A stretch of 64,000 bases of DNA from Burkholderia cepacia ATCC 25416 (lineage in GTDB: Bacteria; Pseudomonadota; Gammaproteobacteria; Burkholderiales; Burkholderiaceae), in assembly GCF_001411495.1 (NCBI RefSeq), contig NZ_CP012982.1:1-64000 (forward strand), in the 5' to 3' direction. Below, in pieces: positions 26,830 to 35,458 of this stretch. The first letter of the stretch is position 1. Every line of letters starts with the position of its first letter. The position numbers and the translations under genes were made by a program. A model generated the notes under the pieces. The model worked only from the letters and a program-made list of their open reading frames with translations, did not search any database and had not been told where the DNA came from.

Positions 26830-27579
26830 TCAGAGCAAGCCCATCCCGCCCGACGCGATGATCTCCGCGCCGACGATGAACGCGGATTCCGGCGCGCTGA
26901 GGTGCAGCACCGTCGACGCGATCTCGTCCGGCGTGCCGAACCGGCCGATCGGAACGAGGCCCTTGATCTTGTCGGCCGTCTCGTCGAGCGTGGCCGCGTC
27001 GAACCCGAGCTTGCCGTAGAGCGGCGTCTGCACGGGCCCCGGGCTCACGACGTTCACGCGCACGCCGTGCGGCAGCAGTTCCGTCGACAGCGTCTTCGCG
27101 AACGAATTGACGGCCGCCTTGCTCGCCGCGTACACCGACGAGCCGGGCATCCCGATGTGCGCGTTGATCGAGCCGTTGATCACGATCGACGCGCCACGGT
27201 TCAGCAGCGGCACCAGCGACTGGATCTGGAAATACGCGCCCTTCACGTTGGTGTTGAACACGAGATCCCACATGGCCTCGTCGCTGTCGGCGAACGGCGC
27301 GAGTTTCGCGACGCCCGCGTTGATGAACACGGCGTCGAGCCGCGCCCCCGCCGACGCGATCGCATCGGCCAGCGCGCGGGCCGACGCGACGCTGCCGGCC
27401 TCGTTGCGGATCGCGAGCGCATCCGCGCCGAGCGTTTGCCGCGCGGCCTCGAGCGTCTGCGCATCGCGCCCGGTGATGATGACCCGCGCGCCTTCGGCCG
27501 CGAATGCCCTGGCGGCCGCCAGGCCGATGCCGCTGTTGCCGCCCGTGACGAGGACCGTCTTTCCTTCGAAGCGTTGCAT
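26830..27579 (-). CDS. Short-chain dehydrogenase/reductase under LysR control
   Basis: NAD(P)-dependent oxidoreductase, 249 residues. Complete motifs: TGGNSGIG (12-19), NAG at 87-89, and catalytic Ser 137, Tyr 150 and Lys 154 (SVYAASK). The C-terminus ends IASGGMGLL as in many 3-oxoacyl-reductase-like SDRs of unknown substrate. The ATG at 27579 is preceded by AGGAGAACATC. A LysR gene lies upstream on the same strand, and the 146-bp gap between them holds a perfect 27-bp dyad, so the gene is probably its main target. Confidence 0.9.
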   Translation of the reverse strand: MQRFEGKTVLVTGGNSGIGLAAARAFAAEGARVIITGRDAQTLEAARQTLGADALAIRNEAGSVASARALADAIASAGARLDAVFINAGVAKLAPFADSDEAMWDLVFNTNVKGAYFQIQSLVPLLNRGASIVINGSINAHIGMPGSSVYAASKAAVNSFAKTLSTELLPHGVRVNVVSPGPVQTPLYGKLGFDAATLDETADKIKGLVPIGRFGTPDEIASTVLHLSAPESAFIVGAEIIASGGMGLL

Positions 27580-27661
27580 GATGTTCTCCTGTGAACCGGT
27601 GAGTTGACCGTGGACACAGGATGCGCGCCGCGCCCGGCCTTGCCGTACGACGGGCGCGACG

Positions 27662-27688
27662 AACACGTTCGAAATCTTCGAACGTGTT
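27662..27688. promoter_or_regulatory. LysR-type operator before the dehydrogenase
   Basis: AACACGTTCGAA, ATC, then its exact complement: 12-bp perfect arms with a 3-bp spacer. The inner TCGAAATCTTCGA fits the T-N11-A LysR consensus. It is centred about 95 bp upstream of the dehydrogenase ATG, a usual distance for a LysR recognition site. Confidence 0.8.
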
Positions 27689-27725
27689 TGCGCGGGCGGG
27701 TTCGGTCGCGCTGTTCCGCGCCGCG

Positions 27726-28643
27726 TCAGCCGGCCACGTCGATCCCGTCGAGCAGCCGCTGCGCGAGCCTCGGTTCGCGCAATTGCTCGAGCCACCATTG
27801 CAGCGCCCGGCCGTCCCGGTCGCCGTGCCACGCGACATACAGCCGGTTCGGCTCGCGCGGATCGGCCGTCTGTCTTTCCACGAGTTCGCCGCGCGCCAGC
27901 AGCGACGCCACGCGCCGGCGCGGCACCCAGCCGACGCCGAGCCCGTCGCGCTGCGCGAGGATCTTCGCGCGCATCGACGGCACCGCCAGCACGGCCTGCC
28001 CGCCGAGCAGGCCATACGCGCGGCCGGCCGCGCGCCGCGACGAATCGGCGACGACGACCGCCCGGTGCGCGCCGATCGCATCTCGCGTCAGTGCGCCACT
28101 CACGGCGGCTAGCGGATGGCGCGGCGATACCGCGAACACCCACTCGATCGCCCCCAGCTCGAACCACTTGAAGCCGGGAATCGCCGGCGGCTCGTTGGTC
28201 GCGCCGACCACCAGGTCCGCACGGCCGTCGCGCAGCGCTTCCCAGGTACCGCCAAGCACTTCGTGCGTGAAACGCAACGACACGCCGGAATCGAGCGCAT
28301 CGAACGCGTGGACGACGGGCAACAGCGTGTCGAACTCCAGCACCTCGTCGCTGACGATCCACAGTCGGTCTTCCCAGCCGCTCGCGACCTGCCGCACGCG
28401 CTGCGTCAGTCGCGCGACGTCCAGCGCCAGCCGCGCCGCCTCGTCGGTCAGCAGTTGTCCGGCCGGCGTGAGCTGCAGCCGGTAGCCGCGCCGGTCGAAC
28501 AGCAGCGCGTCGAAGCGCGTTTCGAGCTGGCGCGCCGCGTGCGATACCGTCGACGGCGCCTTGCCGAGCCGCGCGGCCGCCCGCGACAGGCTGCCGGTGG
28601 CGCGGATCGCGTCGAGCAGCGCAAGTTCGTCTTCGGACAGCAT
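27726..28643 (-). CDS. LysR-family transcriptional regulator
   Basis: Regulator of 305 residues: N-terminal winged helix-turn-helix (LLDAIRATGSLSRAAARLGKAPSTVSHAARQLETRF) and a LysR substrate-binding domain (LWIVSDEVLEFDTLLPVVHAF ... RADLVVGATNEPP ... GLGVGWVPRRRVASLL). The order lysR-SDR on one strand, with an operator between, is common for small LysR regulons. The ATG at 28643 lacks a strong ribosome site. The inducer is unknown. Confidence 0.9.
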   Translation of the reverse strand: MLSEDELALLDAIRATGSLSRAAARLGKAPSTVSHAARQLETRFDALLFDRRGYRLQLTPAGQLLTDEAARLALDVARLTQRVRQVASGWEDRLWIVSDEVLEFDTLLPVVHAFDALDSGVSLRFTHEVLGGTWEALRDGRADLVVGATNEPPAIPGFKWFELGAIEWVFAVSPRHPLAAVSGALTRDAIGAHRAVVVADSSRRAAGRAYGLLGGQAVLAVPSMRAKILAQRDGLGVGWVPRRRVASLLARGELVERQTADPREPNRLYVAWHGDRDGRALQWWLEQLREPRLAQRLLDGIDVAG

Positions 28644-28902
28644 GGGATCGCTCCGGTGTGGGGTTGTCGTGGATCGTAAGGCAGCGGCGGGCCAAGGTCC
28701 AATCGGGCGATGCAGGCCGGTCGTGCCGATCGTGCCGGTCACGGGCGTGTCCCGCCCGGCCGGTTCGGCCGGCCTCCGCGCGATTCCTTGCGCTCCGGCG
28801 GCCGGTACAGGCATTCCGTCACGCCGCCCGCACCATGCCGCCGCGACCGGCTTCCGGTATGCTGGTCGACTCGAAATCATGGCAACTGAGGTAACCACTG
28901 CG

Positions 28903-30387
28903 ATGGACATCGCGATTCGCATCGAAGGCCGTCACGACCTGACGGGGCAGATCTTCCGGCAACTGCGCACCGCGATCGTCGACGGGCGCCTCGCGGGCGG
29001 CGCGCGGCTGCCGTCGACGCGCGACCTCGCGAAACAGCTCGGTGTTTCGCGCAAGACGACGCTCGACGCGTTCGAGCGCCTGGTGGCCGAGGGCTACCTG
29101 AATACCCGCGCGGGCGACGGCACGTTCGTCGCCGACGGCCTCGCGCGCGTGCCGCACGCCGCGTCCATGTCGGCGCCGTCGCTCGTCGACGGCACGCCGC
29201 GCGTCGACGCGGTCGATGCCCGCGCGCTGTGGAACGACCTGCCCGACGCGCTCGCGATGCCCACACCGCAGGATGCGCCCGGCTTCGACTTCCGCGGCGG
29301 CGTGACCGACAAGACGCTGTTCCCGTTCGACGCGTGGCGGCGCTGCCTGCATCACGCGCTGCGCCAGCAGATGCGCGGCCCCGCCCAGTATCACGACCCG
29401 GCCGGCGATCCGCAGCTGCGCGGGGCGATCGCGCGTTACGTCGCATTCAGCCGCGCGGTCGCGTGCGGCTGGGACGACGTGCTCGTCACGCAAGGCGCGC
29501 AACAGGCGCTCGACCTGATCGCCCGCGTCGTCGTGCGGCCCGGCGATGTGGTCGCGGTCGAGGATCCCGGCTATCCGCCCGCGCGTGCCGCGTTCGCGTC
29601 GCTCGGTGCGACGGTGATCGGCGTGCCGGTCGACGCGCACGGCCTGGTCACGGAACGGTTGCCCGACGACGCGCGCCTCGTCTACGTGACGCCGTCGCAT
29701 CAGTTCCCGCTCGGGATGCCGATGACGCTGGACCGGCGCGTCGCGCTGCTCGAATGGGCGCAGCGCCGCCGCGCCGTGATCATCGAGGACGATTACGACG
29801 GCGAGTTCCGCTTCGAGGGCCGGCCGGTGGAGTCGCTGAAGAGCCTCGACCGCACGGGCCTCGTCGCGTATGTCGGCACCTTCTCGAAGACGATCTTTCC
29901 GGAACTGCGGATCGGCTACGCGATTCCGCCGCGCGCGCTGCGCGGCGCGCTGGCGAAGGCGAAGCAGATCGTCGACTGGCACACCTGCACGCTGACGCAG
30001 GCGGCGCTCGCCCGCTTCATGCTCGAAGGCGACTTCGCACGGCACCTGAAGCGCATGCAGAAGCACTACGACGCGCGTCGCAAGATGCTGATCGCGCATC
30101 TGCGCGGCGAACTCGCGCCGTGGTTCGACGCGATCGTGCCGACCGCCGGCATCCACCTCGCCGCCCGCCTGAAGCCGGGGCTCAACGAGGCGGCACTCGT
30201 CCGCGCCGCCCGCGAGCTGGACATCGGCCTGTACGGTATCTCGGCATTCCACGTCGCCGTGCCGGTCAGTGCGGGGCTGCTGTTCGGCTATGGCGGGATC
30301 GACGCGCTGCGCATCGACACGGCGCTTGCGAAGCTCGCCGGCCTGCTGGGCTCGGGCAGCATCGGCGGCCCGGCACTGGTTACCTGA
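28903..30387 (+). CDS. MocR/PdxR-type regulator (GntR helix-turn-helix fused to PLP aminotransferase fold)
   Basis: About 494 residues. The N-terminal GntR winged helix (GQIFRQLRTAIVDGRLAGGARLPSTRDLAKQ ... ARLPSTR motif) is joined by a linker (about 85-115) to a class I aminotransferase-like domain. That domain has the PLP-lysine motif TFSKTIFPELRIGY and the preceding EDDYDGEFR. Such proteins sense PLP or an amino compound and regulate nearby genes. Starts at 28903 (MDIAIRIEG) and 28879 are both in frame; I prefer the first by homologue length. An AhpD-like gene and a cupin gene follow and are likely targets. Confidence 0.88.
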   Translation: MDIAIRIEGRHDLTGQIFRQLRTAIVDGRLAGGARLPSTRDLAKQLGVSRKTTLDAFERLVAEGYLNTRAGDGTFVADGLARVPHAASMSAPSLVDGTPRVDAVDARALWNDLPDALAMPTPQDAPGFDFRGGVTDKTLFPFDAWRRCLHHALRQQMRGPAQYHDPAGDPQLRGAIARYVAFSRAVACGWDDVLVTQGAQQALDLIARVVVRPGDVVAVEDPGYPPARAAFASLGATVIGVPVDAHGLVTERLPDDARLVYVTPSHQFPLGMPMTLDRRVALLEWAQRRRAVIIEDDYDGEFRFEGRPVESLKSLDRTGLVAYVGTFSKTIFPELRIGYAIPPRALRGALAKAKQIVDWHTCTLTQAALARFMLEGDFARHLKRMQKHYDARRKMLIAHLRGELAPWFDAIVPTAGIHLAARLKPGLNEAALVRAARELDIGLYGISAFHVAVPVSAGLLFGYGGIDALRIDTALAKLAGLLGSGSIGGPALVT

Positions 30388-30481
30388 ATTTTCCAGAAAT
30401 TGGCCATTCAAGCAGGCCAGCTTGCGTCCTAAAGTGGATCCTGTCGCGCCACCGTGCGCTCCAACCGAAAAAGGACCTGCC

Positions 30482-30919
30482 ATGCAACCGCGCCTGAACT
30501 TCTATACCGCCAGCCCGAACGCCATCAAGGTGATGCGCAACGCCGAGGACTTCATCGCGAAAAGCTCGATCGAGAAGCCGCTCGCCGAACTCGTCCGCCT
30601 GCGCGCGTCGCAGATCAACGGCTGCGCGTTCTGCGTCGACATGCACACGACCGACGCACGCAAGGACGGCGAAACCGACCGCCGTCTCGCGGCCGTCGTC
30701 GTGTGGCGCGAAACGCCGTTCTTCACCGAGCGCGAACGCGCGGCGCTGGAATGGACCGAGGCACTGACGCTGGTGGCCGACAACCACGTGCCCGACGCCG
30801 TCTGGGAGGCCGTGAAGCCGCATTTCACCGACGAGGAACTGTTCGACCTGTCGATGCTGATCGCGACGATCAACACGTGGAACCGCTTCGCGATCGCGTT
30901 CCGCAAGATGCCCGAGTAA
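30482..30919 (+). CDS. Carboxymuconolactone decarboxylase/AhpD-like protein
   Basis: Alkylhydroperoxidase D-like protein of 145 residues. The redox centre is Cys 48-Ala-Phe-Cys 51 followed by His 55 (NGCAFCVDMHT), the layout of peroxide-reducing AhpD proteins rather than true lactone decarboxylases. Helices IKVMRNAEDFIAKSSIEKPLAELVRLRAS and LSMLIATINTWNRFAIAFR match the fold. The gene is 94 bp after the MocR stop and 10 bp before a cupin gene, so it is probably co-transcribed with the latter. A role in peroxide or reactive-carbonyl defence is inferred. Confidence 0.88.
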   Translation: MQPRLNFYTASPNAIKVMRNAEDFIAKSSIEKPLAELVRLRASQINGCAFCVDMHTTDARKDGETDRRLAAVVVWRETPFFTERERAALEWTEALTLVADNHVPDAVWEAVKPHFTDEELFDLSMLIATINTWNRFAIAFRKMPE

Positions 30920-30929
30920 GGGGACGACG

Positions 30930-31352
30930 ATGACGTACGCCACGCTCCGTCGCGCCGCCCTCGGCGCATGGCTCGCCGCCGCGGCCGCGCTGCTGCCGGC
31001 CGCCGCCCATGCGCACGACACCGGCGACAACGTGCACACGATCATGCAGCAGGCCGTGCCCGAAGCGCCCGGCAAGCTCGCGGTCGTCGCGACCGTCGAC
31101 TATGCGCCCGGCCAGGCGTCGGCAGCCCACCGGCACCTCGGCTCGGTGTTCGCCGTCGTGTCGAAAGGCGAGGTGCTTTCGCAGGTGAACGGCGGCCCGC
31201 TGCACCGCTACCGCGCCGGCGAAGGCTGGTACGAGGCGCCCGGATCGCGCCACCAGGTGTCGCGCAACGCGAGCGCGACCGAACCCGCGCAGCTCGTCGT
31301 GTTCGGGCTGACCGGCGAGCATGTGCCGCTGACGTCGCCGATCGATCAGTAA
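30930..31352 (+). CDS. Secreted small cupin protein
   Basis: Protein of 140 residues with a signal peptide ending AHAHD (about residue 28) and one cupin domain. The metal site appears as HRHLGSVFAVV and the second motif as GEGWYEAPGSRHQVSRN. Single-domain periplasmic cupins of this kind often sit next to AhpD-like proteins under MocR or LysR regulators. The enzymatic role, if any, is unknown. The 10-bp gap from the previous gene supports co-translation. Confidence 0.82.
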   Translation: MTYATLRRAALGAWLAAAAALLPAAAHAHDTGDNVHTIMQQAVPEAPGKLAVVATVDYAPGQASAAHRHLGSVFAVVSKGEVLSQVNGGPLHRYRAGEGWYEAPGSRHQVSRNASATEPAQLVVFGLTGEHVPLTSPIDQ

Positions 31353-31459
31353 GCGCGTGCCGGGGCGCGTGCCGTTGTCGACGCACGTGCCCCCGCTGCG
31401 CGACCGGGTTCACCGCCGCTTCGCTTACTGAGCCCCGCCGCTTCCCGCCGGTTTTCCCT

Positions 31460-31514
31460 CGGCGTTTCTCCGCCGTTTCTCCGCCGTTTCTCCGCCGTTT
31501 CTCCGCCGTTTCCG
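31460..31514. repeat. 11-bp tandem repeat, about five copies
   Basis: The unit CGCCGTTTCTC is repeated perfectly three times (31471-31503), with a one-base variant before and a partial copy after. The tract lies between the cupin stop and the TetR gene. On the minus strand it is purine-rich (GAGAAACGGCG). Confidence 0.9.
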
Positions 31515-31645
31515 CATTAGCCGCTCCCTACACTCCGCTACCCGCTTGCCGCACCGCGCCGCGCCACATCCCGGCCCGCCCGCGCCCCCGTTCGACGCTC
31601 GCCTGATCTCGATCAACCCGGTCGAAAACCCTTCCTTGAAATTAA

Positions 31646-31661
31646 CTAACTCATCAATTAG
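31646..31661. promoter_or_regulatory. Candidate TetR operator of the ABC export operon
   Basis: CTAACT-CATC-AATTAG is an imperfect dyad (5 of 6 pairs) within an AT-rich island, ending 10 bp before the TetR start. Position and shape fit autoregulation by the TetR protein and thus control of the whole export operon. Confidence 0.6.
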
Positions 31662-31671
31662 CGTCGATTTC

Positions 31672-32370
31672 ATGAACGCGAAATCCACCGTCGCCAGGCC
31701 GCGCGGGCGCCGCCCGTCGGTCGACGATTTCGACCTGCGCGACCACATGCTCGACGTCGCGATGCAGCTGTTCGCCGAGCGCGGCATCGCCGCGACGACC
31801 GTCGCGCAGATCGCCGCCGCCGCAGGCGTCACGTCGGCGATGGTCCACTACTACTTCACGAATCGCGAGCGGTTGCTCGACGCGATCGTCGAGGAACGGC
31901 TCGCACAGGCGATCGCGTTCGTGTGGCGACCGACCGAGCCGCGGATCGACGACGATCCGTTCGCGCTCGTCGGCGAACTCGTCGACCGCTTCTTCGACGT
32001 CACGCACCGCATGCCGTGGCTGCCGTCGATCTGGCTGCGCGAGATCGTCCACGAAGGCGGGCTGCTGCGCGAACGGATGGTCCGGCGCATTCCGCTCGAT
32101 CATGTCGGGCGCTTCGCCGAACGCATCCGCGGCGCGCAGCAGGCCGGCACGCTGAACCCCGCGCTCGAACCCGCGTTCCTGTTCCATTCGATCGTCGCGC
32201 TGGTGATGCTGCCGCTCGCGACCGCGAAACTGTGGCAAAGCGCGCGCGGCATGCCGCCGATCGACCGCGACGTGCTGCACCGGCACGTCCGCGCGCTGCT
32301 CGGTTCCGGCATGCAGCCGCCCGCCCCCGCGCGTCGCGCACGGGCCCGCTCGCCACGGAGGCCGTCATGA
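31672..32370 (+). CDS. TetR-family repressor of the ABC exporter operon
   Basis: Regulator of 232 residues. The N-terminal helix-turn-helix (MLDVAMQLFAERGIAATTVAQIAAAAGVTSAMVHYYFTNRERLLDAIV region) is followed by a helical ligand domain of the AcrR/CecR type. The start at 31672 is chosen over 31546 because the upstream codons are repeat-derived and the start follows the operator. Its stop overlaps the HlyD start (ATGA), making it the first gene of a five-gene operon. It probably represses that operon until a toxic compound binds. Confidence 0.9.
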   Translation: MNAKSTVARPRGRRPSVDDFDLRDHMLDVAMQLFAERGIAATTVAQIAAAAGVTSAMVHYYFTNRERLLDAIVEERLAQAIAFVWRPTEPRIDDDPFALVGELVDRFFDVTHRMPWLPSIWLREIVHEGGLLRERMVRRIPLDHVGRFAERIRGAQQAGTLNPALEPAFLFHSIVALVMLPLATAKLWQSARGMPPIDRDVLHRHVRALLGSGMQPPAPARRARARSPRRPS

Positions 32371-33341
32371 ACCCGCGCCGCGCACTGCCGCTCGCGACGG
32401 TTGCCGCGGTCGCCGCAATCGCCGTGCTCGCCGGCTGCGGACGCCCGGCCGACAACGGCACGACCTACCAGGGCTACGTCGAAGGCGAATTCGTGTACCT
32501 GTCGTCGTCGCAATCGGGCACGCTGACGCAGTTGACGGTCGCGCGCGGCCAGACCCTCGCCGCCGGCGCGCCGGCCTTCTCGCTCGAGGCCGTCAGCGAA
32601 ACCGCCGCGCTGTTGCAGGCGCAGCACCAGCTCGCGGCCGCCCGCGCGCAGCTTGCCGACCTGCGGACGGGCAAGCGCCCGCCGGAAATCGCGGTCACGC
32701 AGGCGCAGCTCGCCCAGGCCACCGCGCAGGCCGCGCGGGCCGCCGCGCAACTGGCGCGCGACGAACGCCAGTACGCGGCCGGCGGCCTGTCGAAGCAGCA
32801 GCTCGACGATTCGCGCACGTCCGCGCAAACCACCGCCGCGCAGATGCGCGAACTGCAGAAACAGGTCGACGTCGCGCGCCTGCCGGGCCGCGCGCAGCAG
32901 GTCGCCGCGCAGGCCGCGCAGGTTGACGCCGCGCAGGCGGCCGTGGCCGAAGCGCAGTGGAAGCTCGACCAGAAGCGCGTCGCCGCCCCTGCTGCCGGGC
33001 GCGTGTACGACACGCTGTACCGTGTCGGCGAATGGGTGCAGGCCGGCAATCCGGTCGTGCAGATGCTGCCGCCGCAAAACCTGAAGGTGCGCTTCTTCGT
33101 GCCCGAGGCCGCCATCGCATCGCTCGCACCGGGGCGCGCCGTCGCGATCCACTGCGACGGCTGTGCGGCCGACGTGCCCGCGCACATCACCTACGTGTCG
33201 AGCGAGGCCGAATACACGCCGCCCGTGATCTACAGCAACGAGAGCCGGACCAAGCTCGTGTTCATGATCGAGGCGCGCCCGGCCGTGGCCGACGCGCCGA
33301 AGCTGCATCCGGGCCAGCCCGTCGCCGTGAGGGTGCCGTGA
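32367..33341 (+). CDS. HlyD-family adaptor lipoprotein of the ABC exporter
   Basis: Membrane fusion protein of 324 residues (YbhG/YhiI type). The N-terminus has a lipoprotein signal ending LAGC (Cys 24). Lipoyl halves are GYVEGEFVYLSSSQSGTLTQL and KRVAAPAAGRVYDTLYR, separated by a long Ala/Gln coiled-coil hairpin (about 70-205). The C-terminal barrel follows. It overlaps both neighbours by 4 bases. It would link the ABC-2 permease to the outer-membrane channel encoded at the end of the operon. Confidence 0.9.
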   Translation: MNPRRALPLATVAAVAAIAVLAGCGRPADNGTTYQGYVEGEFVYLSSSQSGTLTQLTVARGQTLAAGAPAFSLEAVSETAALLQAQHQLAAARAQLADLRTGKRPPEIAVTQAQLAQATAQAARAAAQLARDERQYAAGGLSKQQLDDSRTSAQTTAAQMRELQKQVDVARLPGRAQQVAAQAAQVDAAQAAVAEAQWKLDQKRVAAPAAGRVYDTLYRVGEWVQAGNPVVQMLPPQNLKVRFFVPEAAIASLAPGRAVAIHCDGCAADVPAHITYVSSEAEYTPPVIYSNESRTKLVFMIEARPAVADAPKLHPGQPVAVRVP

Positions 33342-34297
33342 ACGCGTCCTCCGCCCCGTACGCGATCGACGTCGATCGCCTGAACAAGCATTTCGGCGAC
33401 AAGCACGTCGTGAAGGACGTGTCGCTGCGCGTCGCGCGCGGCGAGATCTTCGGCTTTCTCGGGCCGAACGGCAGCGGCAAGACCACGTCGATCCGGATGA
33501 TGTGCGGGTTGCTCACGCCCGACTCGGGCAGCGGCACCTGCCTCGGCTACGACATCGTGCGCGACAGCGCGCAGATCAAGCGGCGCGTCGGCTACATGAC
33601 GCAGCGCTTCTCGTACTGGGAAGACCTGTCGATCCGCGAGAACCTCGATTTCGTCGCGCGCGTGTACGGGATGCCCGACCGCAAGGCGGCCGTCGCGCGC
33701 GCACTCGACGGGCTCGGCCTCGCGAGCCGCGCCGATCAGCTCACGGGCGCGCTGTCGGGCGGCTGGAAGCAGCGCCTCGCGCTGGCCGCCTGCATGCTGC
33801 ACGAGCCGGCCCTGCTGCTGCTCGACGAGCCCACGGCCGGCGTCGACCCGGCCGCGCGCCGCGACTTCTGGGAAGAACTGCACCGGCTGGCCGCCCAGGG
33901 AATCTCGGTGCTCGTCAGCACGCACTACATGGACGAAGCCGAACGCTGCCACAAGCTCGCGTACATCGCGTACGGCGAGCTGCTCGCGCAGGGCACGTCG
34001 GCGGAGATCGTCGCGTCGCAGGGGCTCGCGACCCGCGCGATCACCGGCGGGCACCTGGCCGAACTGTCCGCGCGACTGCGCACGATGCCGGGCGTCGACC
34101 AGACGGTCGTGTTCGGTTCGGCGCTGCACGTGAGCGGCCGCGATCGCGCGCGGCTCGACGCGACGCTCGCGCAGGTCGCAGCGCAGGCCGGCGGGCCCGC
34201 CGCGCTGCAGGTCGCGCCGATCGACACCGGTCTCGAGGACGTGTTCATCTACATGATGGGCCGCGCATCCGCGCCGCCCGGCGGAGCGTCGTCATGA
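33338..34297 (+). CDS. ABC-2 exporter ATP-binding subunit
   Basis: ATPase of 319 residues: Walker [11 protein letters not shown]-loop [12 protein letters not shown], signature LSGGWKQR, Walker B LLLLDEPT and the switch His in [14 protein letters not shown]-terminal extension of about 80 residues is normal for the CcmA/YbhF class. GTG start at 33338 overlaps the HlyD stop, and its own stop overlaps the permease start. Only one ATPase domain is present, unlike double-ATPase YbhF, so it would work as a homodimer. Confidence 0.92.
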   Translation: MNASSAPYAIDVDRLNKHFGDKHVVKDVSLRVARGEIFGFLGPNGSGKTTSIRMMCGLLTPDSGSGTCLGYDIVRDSAQIKRRVGYMTQRFSYWEDLSIRENLDFVARVYGMPDRKAAVARALDGLGLASRADQLTGALSGGWKQRLALAACMLHEPALLLLDEPTAGVDPAARRDFWEELHRLAAQGISVLVSTHYMDEAERCHKLAYIAYGELLAQGTSAEIVASQGLATRAITGGHLAELSARLRTMPGVDQTVVFGSALHVSGRDRARLDATLAQVAAQAGGPAALQVAPIDTGLEDVFIYMMGRASAPPGGASS

Positions 34298-35448
34298 ACG
34301 CGTGGGCGCGCTTGCGCGATGCGTTCTCGGTCGCGCGCTGGTGGAGCATCGTGCTGAAGGAATTCCTGCAGCTGCGCCGCGACCGCGTGACGTTCGCGAT
34401 GATCGTCGGCGTGCCGATCATCCAGCTCTCGCTGTTCGGCTTCGCGATCAACACCGATCCGAAGCACCTGCCGACCGCGGTGATCGTCGCCGACGCGAGC
34501 CCGTTCGCGCGGAGCTTCGTCGCCGCGATGCGCAACTCCGCGTACTTCGACATCGTCGAGACGCTGCCCGACGAAGCGGCCGGCCGGCGTGCGCTGGCGC
34601 GCGGCGACGTGCTGTTCGTTTTGAACGTGCCGGCCGATTTCTCGCGCCGGCTGCTGCGCGGCGAACGTCCGTCGCTGCTCGTCGAGGCGGACGCGACCGA
34701 TCCCGTCGCGACCGCGTCGGCGATCGGCGCGCTCGCCGGCCTCGTGCAGCCGGTCGCGGACAAGGACCTGACCGGCCCGCTCGCGCACCTGAACGGCCGG
34801 CCGGCCGCCTTCGACGTCGTGCTGCACCGGCTCTACAACCCCGAGGGCATCACGCAGTACAACGTCGTGCCGGGCCTGATGGGCGTGATCCTGACGATGA
34901 CGATGGTGATGATGACGGGCCTCGCGATCACGCGCGAACGCGAGCGCGGCACGATGGAGAACCTGCTCGCGACGCCCGTGCGGCCGCTCGAGGTGATGAC
35001 GGGCAAGATCGTCCCGTACGTGCTGATCGGGCTGATCCAGGTGTCGATCATTCTCGCGGCCGCCCGCTTCGTGTTCGAGGTGCCGTTCGTCGGCGGCGCG
35101 TTCGCGATCTACCTGTCCGCGCTGCTGTTCATTGCCGCGAACCTGACCGTCGGCATCACGCTGTCGTCGCTCGCGCAGAACCAGCTGCAGGCGATGCAGC
35201 TCGCGGTGTTCTACTTCCTGCCGAACATCCTGCTGTCGGGCTTCATGTTCCCGTTCGCCGGGATGCCGAAGTGGGCGCAGTTCATCGGCAACCTGCTGCC
35301 GCTCACCTACTTCAACCGCCTCGTGCGCGGCATCCTGCTGAAAGGGAACGGCTGGAACGACCTGTGGCCGTCCGTGTGGCCGGTCGCGCTGTTCACCGTC
35401 GTTGTGATGGGCATCGCGTTGCGCTTCTACCGGCGCACGCTCGACTAG
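34294..35448 (+). CDS. ABC-2 type exporter permease
   Basis: Inner-membrane permease of 384 residues in the YbhS/YbhR/YhhJ class. One TM segment near the N-terminus (FAMIVGVPIIQLSLFGFAI), a large periplasmic domain (about 55-175), then five TM segments including MGVILTMTMVMMTGLAITRERERGTMENLL, where the coupling ERERGT motif is a family mark. Closing TM and YRRTLD tail are typical. Only one permease gene is present, which implies a homodimer. The 10-bp gap to the channel gene keeps it in the operon. Confidence 0.9.
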   Translation: MNAWARLRDAFSVARWWSIVLKEFLQLRRDRVTFAMIVGVPIIQLSLFGFAINTDPKHLPTAVIVADASPFARSFVAAMRNSAYFDIVETLPDEAAGRRALARGDVLFVLNVPADFSRRLLRGERPSLLVEADATDPVATASAIGALAGLVQPVADKDLTGPLAHLNGRPAAFDVVLHRLYNPEGITQYNVVPGLMGVILTMTMVMMTGLAITRERERGTMENLLATPVRPLEVMTGKIVPYVLIGLIQVSIILAAARFVFEVPFVGGAFAIYLSALLFIAANLTVGITLSSLAQNQLQAMQLAVFYFLPNILLSGFMFPFAGMPKWAQFIGNLLPLTYFNRLVRGILLKGNGWNDLWPSVWPVALFTVVVMGIALRFYRRTLD

Positions 35449-35458
35449 GCACCGCACG

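Noticed and set aside
22129..31352. Region of many small regulator-enzyme units as a genomic island
   Set aside because: No integrase, tRNA, direct repeats at ends, or clear composition change was seen.
31460..31514. Tandem repeat as a possible CRISPR array
   Set aside because: The 11-bp units are directly joined without spacers, and no cas genes are near.
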